Shown here: positions 8,524 to 15,633 of the stretch, piece by piece
Layout of the letters: the number at the start of each line of letters is the position of its first letter
How positions within the stretch are numbered: the stretch's first letter is position 1
From: Ferruginibacter sp.
Lineage (GTDB): Bacteria > Bacteroidota > Bacteroidia > Chitinophagales > Chitinophagaceae
Reading direction: 5' to 3'
NCBI GenBank assembly: GCA_014379625.1
Contig: JACMLJ010000009.1
Location: 1-64,000 of the forward strand
Length of the DNA: 64,000 nucleotides
Program-made: the position numbers and the translations under genes
Notes under the pieces: generated by a model
Databases searched by the model: none
What the model was told of the DNA's origin: nothing
The model's input: the letters and a program-made list of their open reading frames with translations, nothing else

Positions 8524-9150
8524 ATGAAAAAACTGCTGATCATATTACTGCTATCCGGTCCATGTTTCAGGGCTTCTGCACAGGTGGCTGAGCTGGCCCA
8601 ACTGGCCCTGAACATTGAGAAGCTGGCCCAGTTCAAACAAATATTAAGCGATCTTAAGAAGGCGTACCAAATATTGTATGGGGGCTACAATACAATCAAA
8701 AAAATATCAGAAGGAAATTTTAATCTGCACCAGGAATTTTTAGACGGTCTGTTGCAGGTCAGTCCCGCTGTAAAGGGCTATAAAAAAATTGCTGATATAG
8801 TTAGCCTGCAGGTCCGGCTCGTCAGGGAGTACAGAGCCGCTCACACGCTGTTTAAAAATAATAATCAATTTACACCAACTGAAATTGATTATATCGGAAA
8901 AGTGTATAACAGGCTTTTTAGTCAAAGCCTTAATAACCTCGACGCTTTAATGAATGTCATAACCGCCAACAAACTGCGAATGTCGGATGATGAAAGATTA
9001 AACGCCATTGACAAGATATATTCCGATATGCAGGAAAAAATTGTTTTTCTACGGCATTTTAACAGCAGTACAGCAGTTCTTGGAATACAGCGTTACCGGG
9101 AGCAAAGCGATGTTGACTTAATGAGAAAATTGTATGATATAAATAAGTAA
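8524..9150 (+). CDS. Periplasmic helical transfer protein, paralogue 3
   Basis: A 208-residue protein with a signal peptide (cleavage near ASAQ). The blocks EGNFNLHQEFLD, QFTPTEIDYIGKVY and MSDDERLNAIDKIYSDM match the previous gene nearly position by position, so the pair arose by duplication. The C-terminus (VDLMRKLYDI) also matches paralogue 1 (VDMVKALYGI). It starts 25 bases after paralogue 2 and ends 17 bases before traJ. Confidence 0.65.
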   Translation: MKKLLIILLLSGPCFRASAQVAELAQLALNIEKLAQFKQILSDLKKAYQILYGGYNTIKKISEGNFNLHQEFLDGLLQVSPAVKGYKKIADIVSLQVRLVREYRAAHTLFKNNNQFTPTEIDYIGKVYNRLFSQSLNNLDALMNVITANKLRMSDDERLNAIDKIYSDMQEKIVFLRHFNSSTAVLGIQRYREQSDVDLMRKLYDINK

Positions 9151-9167
9151 CAGTAAAATTGTGGATT

Positions 9168-10334
9168 ATGCGAAAGTGGGTTATAGTTGCCATAATGGTA
9201 GTGGTAGAAGTTAGTGTTCCTCTATTAATGCGGGCACAGGGGTTAGGAGTAGAAATTCATAGCCTTCATTCAGTACTGGATGCGCTTTATGATGATATGA
9301 TGCCGCTTTGCAGCCAGTTAATTGGAGTCGGGCGCGGCATAGCAGGATTCGCGGCGACCTGGTATATAGCTTCCAGAGTTTGGAGACATATTGCCAATGC
9401 CGAACCGATAGATTTTTATCCGCTGTTTCGTCCGTTTGTTTTAGGATTTGCGATAATGATATTTCCATCGGTACTGGCCATGATCAACGGGGTTATGAAA
9501 CCCACTATCACCGCTACTTTTGGTATAGTAAAAAACTCCGACAAAGCAATTGAAACACTCCTAAAACAAAAAGAAGATGCAATTAAGAAAACGGTTAGCT
9601 GGCAGATGTATGTGGGTGCATCCGGTGACGGTGACCGGGATAAATGGTACCAGTACACGTTTGATGAAAATTCTAATGAGGAAGGATGGATGGAAGGTGT
9701 CGGCAATTCTGTACGGTTTGCTATGTCCAAATTTCATTACAATATGAAAAATACTATTAAGGAATGGTTGTCAGAGATCCTAAAATTGTTTTATGAAGCA
9801 GCGGCGCTTTGCATCAATACCATACGCACTTTTCACCTGGTAGTGCTGGCCATACTCGGTCCGTTGGTTTTTGGTATTGCTGTCTTTGACGGGTTTCAGC
9901 ATACTTTAACCGTGTGGATCGCCCGCTACCTCAACATTTTTTTATGGCTGCCGGTAGCGAATATTTTCGGGGCTATCATGGGTAAGATCCAGGAGAACAT
10001 GCTAAAGCTCGATATCAACCAGATACAAGACAATGGAGATACATTCTTTAGTTCTACCGATATGGCCTACATGATTTTTATGATCATTGGAATTGCAGGC
10101 TATTTCACAGTGCCGAGCATTGCCAACTACATTATTCACGCGGGTGGCAGCAACTCGCTGTTGCATAGGGTAACAACAGGTTTTACCAGTGCTACCCGTT
10201 CTGTTTCTTCCTCCACTTCTTCGGCTGCAGGTTCAATAGTTAGAGATGTGTACGGGGATGCAAGGAATGTGATGCAGGGCGGTTTGGGCGGGCAGGGAGG
10301 TGATTATTTCAAAGACCGCTTATCGGGTAAATGA
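9168..10334 (+). CDS. traJ: TraJ conjugative-transposon membrane protein (VirB6-like)
   Basis: A 388-residue polytopic protein. Membrane helices include GIAGFAATWYIASRVW, LFRPFVLGFAIMIFPSVLA, FHLVVLAILGPLVFGIAVF, YLNIFLWLPVANIFGAI and MAYMIFMIIGIAGYFTVPSI. The C-terminus is a Ser/Thr/Gly-rich cytoplasmic tail. Length and topology match Bacteroidota TraJ, an inner-membrane channel component. ATG at 9168 is chosen over TTG at 9159. An 84-base gap with no gene separates it from traK. Confidence 0.88.
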   Translation: MRKWVIVAIMVVVEVSVPLLMRAQGLGVEIHSLHSVLDALYDDMMPLCSQLIGVGRGIAGFAATWYIASRVWRHIANAEPIDFYPLFRPFVLGFAIMIFPSVLAMINGVMKPTITATFGIVKNSDKAIETLLKQKEDAIKKTVSWQMYVGASGDGDRDKWYQYTFDENSNEEGWMEGVGNSVRFAMSKFHYNMKNTIKEWLSEILKLFYEAAALCINTIRTFHLVVLAILGPLVFGIAVFDGFQHTLTVWIARYLNIFLWLPVANIFGAIMGKIQENMLKLDINQIQDNGDTFFSSTDMAYMIFMIIGIAGYFTVPSIANYIIHAGGSNSLLHRVTTGFTSATRSVSSSTSSAAGSIVRDVYGDARNVMQGGLGGQGGDYFKDRLSGK

Positions 10335-10418
10335 CTTGAGCTCCCTCACTCATAATCACTCTTTGAGAGCAGAGGGAATTGAAGAAAAAAACAATATGTG
10401 AAAATGACAAATGTGTGA

Positions 10419-11039
10419 ATGATGTTTAAGCAGATGAAAAATATTGACAGTGCTTTTAAGTATGTCCGTGGATTTACAATGATTGTGATTATTACAAGTA
10501 TTGCCCTTTGTGTTTATGCTTTACATAGAAGCTTTAAACTGGTTAGTGAGATACAAGCTAAGATTTATATACTCGCCAACGGAAAAGCGCTTGAAGCCTA
10601 CGCTTCAGAAAGAAAAGATAATATACCGGTTGAGGCAAAGGATCATGTCAAAACCTTTCATAATTTTTTTTTCACCCTTGACCCGGATGAAAAGGTAATA
10701 CAGGCAAATGTCACAAAGGCCCTCTACCTCGCCGATGCATCTGCAAAAAGGCAATACGACAACCTTAAGGAAAGCGGATATTACACCAGTCTTATATCAG
10801 GTAATATCAGCCAGTCCATCTCCGTGGATAGTGTCAGCTTAGACATAAATCAGTCTCCTTACTATTTCCGGTGTTTTGCCACACAAAAGATCATAAGAAC
10901 CACCAGCATTGTAACCAGAAGCCTGGTCACAGAAGGGGGGCTGCGTAATGTATCACGTTCGGACAATAACCCCCATGGATTTTTAATTGAACGGTGGGAA
11001 ACTATTAAAAACAAAGATTTAAAAACAGAAAATCGTTAA
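10419..11039 (+). CDS. traK: TraK conjugative-transposon protein (VirB8-like)
   Basis: A 206-residue protein with one N-terminal membrane anchor (about residues 19-40, MIVIITSIALCVYALHRSF) and a periplasmic domain containing FFFTLDPDEKVIQANVTKALYLAD and LIERWETIKN near the end. Size, single anchor and gene order match TraK of Bacteroidota elements. It abuts the next gene, with the stop directly followed by the next ATG at 11040. Confidence 0.88.
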   Translation: MMFKQMKNIDSAFKYVRGFTMIVIITSIALCVYALHRSFKLVSEIQAKIYILANGKALEAYASERKDNIPVEAKDHVKTFHNFFFTLDPDEKVIQANVTKALYLADASAKRQYDNLKESGYYTSLISGNISQSISVDSVSLDINQSPYYFRCFATQKIIRTTSIVTRSLVTEGGLRNVSRSDNNPHGFLIERWETIKNKDLKTENR

Positions 11040-11540
11040 ATGATGTTTGAACTTTTCATAGGAAATAAAAAAGGGCCTGATAAAGATATGATCCGTGAAA
11101 AGATAGCAAATACCATTGTGAGTAGGTCCATCCGCCTGCAGGATCAGTGGGCTTCATTCATGCAGCGTTTGACAGAAAAGCTTTCGATTAATTCCAAAAA
11201 AAGCGTAACCATTTTGTTTTGCCTGTTGGCGGGTTGCTATAACCTATTTACAATCATAGAAAGTTTTTCCGCTAAGAAAAAAAATCTAATCGCAGTTATA
11301 AATATCAAAACGCCGAAACACCTTACCCATAATGGTGAAGAAAATATTCATCCTGCAACTATCAATCCTGCGACTGAATTTAAAACAATACAGAATTTCA
11401 GGGCTTATTTGGACAGTTTGAAGTTGTCAGCCAAAGGCAGGATAGTCGCAGACAGCATTTTGAGAATGAGACCAGGGTTACAGGACAGTATTATTCAACT
11501 CAAACAACTTTTTCATTTACAAGACACATCAAAAAAATAA
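11040..11540 (+). CDS. TraL-like small membrane protein of transfer operon
   Basis: A 166-residue protein with a central membrane helix (SVTILFCLLAGCYNLFTII, about residues 58-76), a basic cytoplasmic N-terminus and a periplasmic tail with LDSLKLSAKGRIVADSIL. The tail resembles YLDSLRTSPEG-type segments seen in small proteins between TraK and TraM. Position fits TraL, but sequence conservation in that slot is low, so the symbol is left blank. It ends 3 bases before traM. Confidence 0.65.
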   Translation: MMFELFIGNKKGPDKDMIREKIANTIVSRSIRLQDQWASFMQRLTEKLSINSKKSVTILFCLLAGCYNLFTIIESFSAKKKNLIAVINIKTPKHLTHNGEENIHPATINPATEFKTIQNFRAYLDSLKLSAKGRIVADSILRMRPGLQDSIIQLKQLFHLQDTSKK

Positions 11541-11543
11541 ATT

Positions 11544-12854
11544 ATGAAACAACAACAACAAACAACAAAATTCCTGAGGCAGCGAAAATTCCTGCTGGCC
11601 TTACCAATGCTTGTAATACCATTTGTAACACTGGCTTTCTGGGCATTGGGCGGTGGAAAGGGTTCCGATGCCCAGGCAGCACAGGGTAATACTAAAACAG
11701 GGTTAAACTTAGAGTTACCCGGCGCTAATCTGAAAGAAGATAAAGCTGTAGATAAACTCGGCTATTATGAAAAAGCAGCATCGGATTCAGCACGGCTCCG
11801 GGAACTAATGAAAAACGATCCTTATTTTAACAGGCAGTTGGATTACGAAGATACACTACTTCAGGAAGTTGTGGAAAGCAATACCGCCGTACTATCCAGC
11901 CCGTACTCCAGGAATCCGGGTATGAATAATTCCCCTTACAATGGTAGTAAATATGCAGACCCCAATGAAGCAAAAGTGTATCAAAAATTAGCGCAATTAA
12001 ATACTGCATTAACTGAAACTTCAACCGGTAAGAACCTAAAAGAAGAAAGCTACCTATCTTCTAATAATCAACCGGCACTGCAAGGCGAAGAGGTTGACAG
12101 GCTTGAAGAAATGATGCAGGCAATGAATAATAATAGCGGCAGCAGTGAAGATCCGGAAATGAAACAACTAAATGGGATGCTTGAAAAAATACTCGATATC
12201 CAGCACCCTGACAGGATAAAGGAAAAACTGAAAGAAAAATCATTTGAAAATAAGGGAACCGTATTTGCGGTAAGCAGGCAGGCGTCCAAAACAACGGTCA
12301 GTTTGCTGGATACGGGCAGACAAAAAGCAACGCAGGCTAAGGATAACGAATTTTATGGTTTGAGTGATTCACCCCGTGAAAGTCAAACGCAAAATGGTAT
12401 TGAAGCCGTTGTTCATGAATCGCGAATTCTGGTGAATGGATCGATAATAAAGATGCGTTTGTTAAATGATATTTATGTTAATGGACAATTAATACCGAAG
12501 GATAATTTTATTTATGGAACCACTTCATTTAATAATGAGCGCCTGGAAGTAGGTATTGCTTCTATCAGAAATGGTTACTCCCTGTTTCCTGTGAAATTGG
12601 AAGTATATGATATGGATGGACTCCCTGGCATTTACATTCCGGGTGCAATAACCCGTGATGTTGCCAAACAATCTACAGATAATGCATTGCAATCAGTGGC
12701 ACTTAATAGCCTTGACCCTTCCATCGGTGCACAGGCTGCTGCTGCTGGAATTGAAACTGCAAAAACATTATTGAGTAAAAAAGTAAAATTAATTAAAGTA
12801 CAGGTTAAAGCAGGTTATAAAATCCTACTTAAAGACAACAACCAGGAAGAATAA
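11544..12854 (+). CDS. traM: TraM conjugative-transposon protein (VirB10-like)
   Basis: A 436-residue protein with a basic N-terminus, a membrane anchor (FLLALPMLVIPFVTLAFWAL, about residues 17-36), a long polar linker rich in Asn/Ser/Glu and a C-terminal domain starting near residue 290. This domain includes GSIIKMRLLNDIYVNGQLIPK, IYGTTSFNNERLEV and VYDMDGLPGIYIPGAI, which are TraM/VirB10 beta-domain signatures. It should link inner- and outer-membrane parts of the channel. Full length, no frameshift seen. Confidence 0.92.
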   Translation: MKQQQQTTKFLRQRKFLLALPMLVIPFVTLAFWALGGGKGSDAQAAQGNTKTGLNLELPGANLKEDKAVDKLGYYEKAASDSARLRELMKNDPYFNRQLDYEDTLLQEVVESNTAVLSSPYSRNPGMNNSPYNGSKYADPNEAKVYQKLAQLNTALTETSTGKNLKEESYLSSNNQPALQGEEVDRLEEMMQAMNNNSGSSEDPEMKQLNGMLEKILDIQHPDRIKEKLKEKSFENKGTVFAVSRQASKTTVSLLDTGRQKATQAKDNEFYGLSDSPRESQTQNGIEAVVHESRILVNGSIIKMRLLNDIYVNGQLIPKDNFIYGTTSFNNERLEVGIASIRNGYSLFPVKLEVYDMDGLPGIYIPGAITRDVAKQSTDNALQSVALNSLDPSIGAQAAAAGIETAKTLLSKKVKLIKVQVKAGYKILLKDNNQEE

Positions 12855-12880
12855 ATCTCCAACCATTTAAAATTAAAACC

Positions 12881-13642
12881 ATGAAACGAATAGTATTATT
12901 AGCAATTATAAATCTTGTATTGGTTAGCAGCATGGCACAAACCATTCAAATCACAACAGACAAAACAACAAGTTTAATTTTTCCGTTTGCCATCAGCCAT
13001 GTAGATCGCGGAACAAAAGATGTGTTGGTTCAACCCATAAAAGAATCAGACCATATTTTAATGGTAAAGGCAGCTATTAAAAATTTCGAACCCACGAATC
13101 TTAGTGTAGTCACCGCGGACGGAAGCATATATTCTTTCCCGGTCCATTACGAAGCAACGCCTGAATTAATGATGTACAACGTTCCAGCAGCAAAGAATGC
13201 TTCACTCCAAACCTATGCCAATGGGATATTAGATAATCACCGCACGATGTGGGGTATGCAGGATCATAGCTGGAATGTTTCAAGCAGTGTAACAGGTATT
13301 TACATAAAGGACAAAATTATTTATTACCAATTAAGGTTGAATAATAAAAGCTCGATAGATTATGATATAGATTTTCTCCGCTTTTATATCCGGGATAAAA
13401 GGAAGGGTAAACGAACAGCAACTCAGGAGAATGAATTGAAACCTCTTTTTATAGCAGGCAATATTAGCCAGGTAAAAGCTATTAATAAAAACATGGTTGT
13501 AGTTGCTTTAGAAAAATTCACCATACCTGATGCTAAGTACCTCGCTATCGAACTAAATGAAAAGAATGGAGGGCGGCATTTATTTATGAAAGTAGGCAAC
13601 AGCAAAATTATCAGGGCAATTCCATTGCCTGACTTAAAATAA
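12881..13642 (+). CDS. traN: TraN conjugative-transposon protein (DUF4138, VirB9-like)
   Basis: A 253-residue protein with a signal peptide (cleavage near SSMAQ). The early motif TTSLIFPFAISHVDRGTKDVLVQ is typical of the TraN/DUF4138 family, followed by beta-rich sequence and FYIRDKRKGKRTATQE. It would be an outer-membrane-associated channel component partnering TraM. It lies 26 bases downstream of traM. TraO, P and Q genes that usually follow are not found. Confidence 0.9.
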   Translation: MKRIVLLAIINLVLVSSMAQTIQITTDKTTSLIFPFAISHVDRGTKDVLVQPIKESDHILMVKAAIKNFEPTNLSVVTADGSIYSFPVHYEATPELMMYNVPAAKNASLQTYANGILDNHRTMWGMQDHSWNVSSSVTGIYIKDKIIYYQLRLNNKSSIDYDIDFLRFYIRDKRKGKRTATQENELKPLFIAGNISQVKAINKNMVVVALEKFTIPDAKYLAIELNEKNGGRHLFMKVGNSKIIRAIPLPDLK

Positions 13643-13724
13643 TCAAATGTAATATCTAATGAAGAACCAATTATAAATACAAAATGCGGTAATTGATTAT
13701 TCATCATTTTAAAATCATACAATC

Positions 13725-14534
13725 ATGAACGAAAAAAATTTTGATTACCTGAATAAACAAATAAAGTTTACAGGTTTCGGTGAAGGACACAGCGATGAGT
13801 TGAAAGATAAAATTCAACAACAAACTCCTGAGTTTACCATCTTTCATCAACAGGACTTTGGTAAAGACAATACAGTAGCCACTTTACAGTTTAAAAAGTC
13901 AGATGATAGCGATATGTATTTTTTCAATCGCTTTAACCTGCTTGTAAAGAACGAGCAACAGTCAGATCCGGTTAAACAAACATTTTATATAAGCAACAAG
14001 GAGGATAATATCACCTTAAAGGAAGCTTATAACCTGATGAACGGCCGGGCAGTCAATAAAGAACTTTCCACCAAAGAAGGCGAAAAATATAATGCCTGGT
14101 TGCAACTGGATTTTAAAGCCATCGACAAGAACGGTAATTACGAAACAAAAAGATTTCACCAAAATTATGGCTATGACCTTGAACAGACATTGGGCAAACA
14201 TCCTATCAAAGAGTTATCAAATGAAGTAGATAAAGGGCGGTTAATGGAATCCCTCCAAAGGGGCAACCGGCAGTCCGTTACTTTTCAAAATGAGGGGAAG
14301 GAACAAAAGGTTTTCATTGAAGCAGCACCACAATTTAAATCCTTAAATTTTTATGATGTAAATATGAAAAGGATTAATGCCCAAACCCTTTATGAAAAAC
14401 AAGGTGAAGTGCAAACTGAAAAACAGGAAGCAAAAAAAGAATCTATTAAAGAGAAAGTAACGGATGATGATGGTGAAGGTCCTAAACAATCACAAAAAAA
14501 ATCCCGCAAAAAAAGCCAGGGTATTTCGGGATAA
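13725..14534 (+). CDS. Mobile-element hypothetical protein (DUF3945-type neighbourhood), basic tail
   Basis: A 269-residue soluble protein. It opens with NFDYLNKQIKFTGFGE and contains NLMNGRAVNKELSTKEGEKY and a late block (QTLYEKQGEV). The C-terminus is strongly charged and lysine-rich (about residues 235-269), suggesting nucleic-acid contact. Such proteins are widespread in Bacteroidota conjugative elements beside DUF3945 or topoisomerase genes, but no function is known. It lies 82 bases after traN in the same direction. Confidence 0.6.
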   Translation: MNEKNFDYLNKQIKFTGFGEGHSDELKDKIQQQTPEFTIFHQQDFGKDNTVATLQFKKSDDSDMYFFNRFNLLVKNEQQSDPVKQTFYISNKEDNITLKEAYNLMNGRAVNKELSTKEGEKYNAWLQLDFKAIDKNGNYETKRFHQNYGYDLEQTLGKHPIKELSNEVDKGRLMESLQRGNRQSVTFQNEGKEQKVFIEAAPQFKSLNFYDVNMKRINAQTLYEKQGEVQTEKQEAKKESIKEKVTDDDGEGPKQSQKKSRKKSQGISG

Positions 14535-14577
14535 GTAAAGTCGTTAAACAATAGTGTGAAAGATTAAATGTGTGGTT

Positions 14578-14883
14578 ATGAAAGAAAGTATCAATACGGA
14601 GAATGAAATTGATCTTTTGATCAGCTTTATTGAATCTGTAAAAGAAGATCCCAGGATCAATATGGCGCATATTAGTTTGTATGCTTCTTTGGTTAGCTAT
14701 TGGTATGCTAATGGCCAGGCAAATCCTCTATGTGTTTTTAGCCGGGACATCATGCCAGCTTGCAAAATATCCGGGGCTGCAACTTATCATCGCAGCATCC
14801 GGGAATTACATGAGTATGGTTATATTAAGTACGTGCCGTCTTTTAATCATTTTTTGGGGAGTTTGGTGTATATCGGCAAATAA
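14578..14883 (+). CDS. Small winged-helix-like protein of mobile element
   Basis: A 101-residue protein. KEDPRINMAHISLYASLVSYW resembles a helical start, and FSRDIMPACKISGAATYHRSIRELHEYGYIKYVPSF looks like a winged helix: helix, turn, recognition helix, then a wing with HEYGYIKY. Proteins of this type sit beside excisionase-like genes in Bacteroidota elements and may regulate replication or transfer. ATG at 14578 is preferred to GTG at 14572. It ends 42 bases before the next DNA-binding protein. Confidence 0.6.
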   Translation: MKESINTENEIDLLISFIESVKEDPRINMAHISLYASLVSYWYANGQANPLCVFSRDIMPACKISGAATYHRSIRELHEYGYIKYVPSFNHFLGSLVYIGK

Positions 14884-14925
14884 AGATCCTTTATATATTA
14901 TTTATGTGAAATAAAGAATTTAAGT

Positions 14926-15207
14926 ATGGAAACTATTTTAATTCCAGTTGAAAAAGAAATCAAGCAGTGGATGAAAGAAGCAATGAAGGAATATTTTGAA
15001 GAGACAAAATCTTCAAATAACGCTGAATTAGCTGGAAATGAACCATTGGTCTCCCGAAAAGAAATTGCTTCTTTCCTGGACATTTCATTGGTTACGCTAC
15101 ATGATTGGATAAAAAGAGGATTGCCGTCACATAAACAACGAGGCCGAGTCTACTTTATGCGGTCTGAGGTTTTGGAACACATTAAGATGAAGCAATTGGA
15201 GAAATAA
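14926..15207 (+). CDS. Excisionase-like HTH (MerR/Xis type) DNA-binding protein
   Basis: A 93-residue protein. The N-terminal half is helical and acidic; the C-terminal half is a helix_turn_helix_17 domain: VSRKEIASFLDISLVTLHDWIKRG, then GRVYFMRSEVLEHI. This is the excisionase-type layout common at the ends of Bacteroidota integrative elements. It is the last gene before the terminator at 15232 and before the tRNA gene, which fits a recombination directionality factor. No integrase gene is next to it, which is unusual. Confidence 0.75.
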   Translation: METILIPVEKEIKQWMKEAMKEYFEETKSSNNAELAGNEPLVSRKEIASFLDISLVTLHDWIKRGLPSHKQRGRVYFMRSEVLEHIKMKQLEK

Positions 15208-15231
15208 AAACTGACTGTTTAAAAAAATTTA

Positions 15232-15266
15232 TGGCAGAATCCTTAGCGATATCTGCCATTTTTTTT
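15232..15266 (+). terminator. Rho-independent terminator after excisionase-like gene
   Basis: A 7-bp perfect stem, TGGCAGA (15232-15238) and TCTGCCA (15252-15258), with a 13-base loop, is followed by a run of eight T. It lies 25 bases after the stop of the HTH gene and would end the mobile-element operon before the tRNA. Confidence 0.8.
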
Positions 15267-15389
15267 AGCTGTAATCCATTGAAACATAAAACAGCGTCAG
15301 CATGAGATTAAAATCAAACGAAATTTTTCTTATCTTGTAATTGAAAAAAATATTATTAATTAGTTCTTTGCAGCTCGGTATTCTTCTGA

Positions 15390-15411
15390 TTTTGTGCAAA
15401 TTTTGTGCAAA
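15390..15411. repeat. Two perfect 11-bp tandem repeats near tRNA 3' end
   Basis: TTTTGTGCAAA occurs twice in immediate tandem. The pair lies between the mobile element and the tRNA-Val 3' end, 48 bases from the tRNA. Paired short direct repeats in this position resemble arm-type sites for a tyrosine recombinase, but no integrase gene is in view to support it. Confidence 0.4.
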
Positions 15412-15414
15412 TAA

Positions 15415-15448
15415 CAAAAAAGCAGTTACGATAAAATCATAACTGCTT
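15415..15448 (-). terminator. Rho-independent terminator of tRNA-Val
   Basis: On the minus strand AAGCAGTTA and TAACTGCTT form a 9-bp perfect stem (15440-15448 and 15420-15428) with an 11-base loop, followed by a T-run (15415-15421). It begins 11 bases downstream of the tRNA 3' end. Confidence 0.85.
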
Positions 15449-15458
15449 CATTCTTAAG

Positions 15459-15533
15459 TGGGAGTTGACGGGTTCGAACCGCCGACCCTCTGCTTGTAAG
15501 GCAGATGCTCTGAACCAGCTGAGCTAAACTCCC
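15459..15533 (-). tRNA. tRNA-Val (anticodon UAC)
   Basis: A full cloverleaf reads on the minus strand: acceptor GGGAGTT paired with AACTCCC, D-stem GCTC/GAGC, anticodon stem TCTGC/GCAGA with loop CTTACAA (anticodon TAC), a five-base variable loop, T-stem GGCGG/CCGTC with loop TTCGAAC, and discriminator A. CCA is not encoded. Its 3' end faces the conjugative element, which is the usual orientation for integration into a tRNA gene. No duplicate of its 3' end was seen at 1-400. Confidence 0.95.
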
Positions 15534-15552
15534 TTTTTTTTTATTCGGACTG

Positions 15553-15582
15553 CAAAGATAGGGGGATAATTATTTCTGCAAA
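15553..15582 (-). promoter_or_regulatory. Bacteroidota-type promoter of tRNA-Val
   Basis: Reading minus: TTTG (15579-15582), 18 bases, then TATCTTTG (15553-15560). This matches the -33 TTTG / -7 TAnnTTTG consensus of the Bacteroidota primary sigma factor. It lies about 20 bases upstream of the tRNA 5' end. Confidence 0.75.
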
Positions 15583-15633
15583 ACTTTTTATAGATTATTT
15601 CCCGAATTTGCTGAATCAAATTTCTTTCTTCTT

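Noticed and set aside
7875..9150. Tellurite-resistance (TerB) label for the traI-like paralogues
   Set aside because: Both proteins carry signal peptides and lie within the transfer operon, so a transfer role is more likely.
10335..10418. Possible attenuator between traJ and traK (CTCCCTC and GAGGGA)
   Set aside because: The pairing is short, with a loop of about 30 bases and no T-run.
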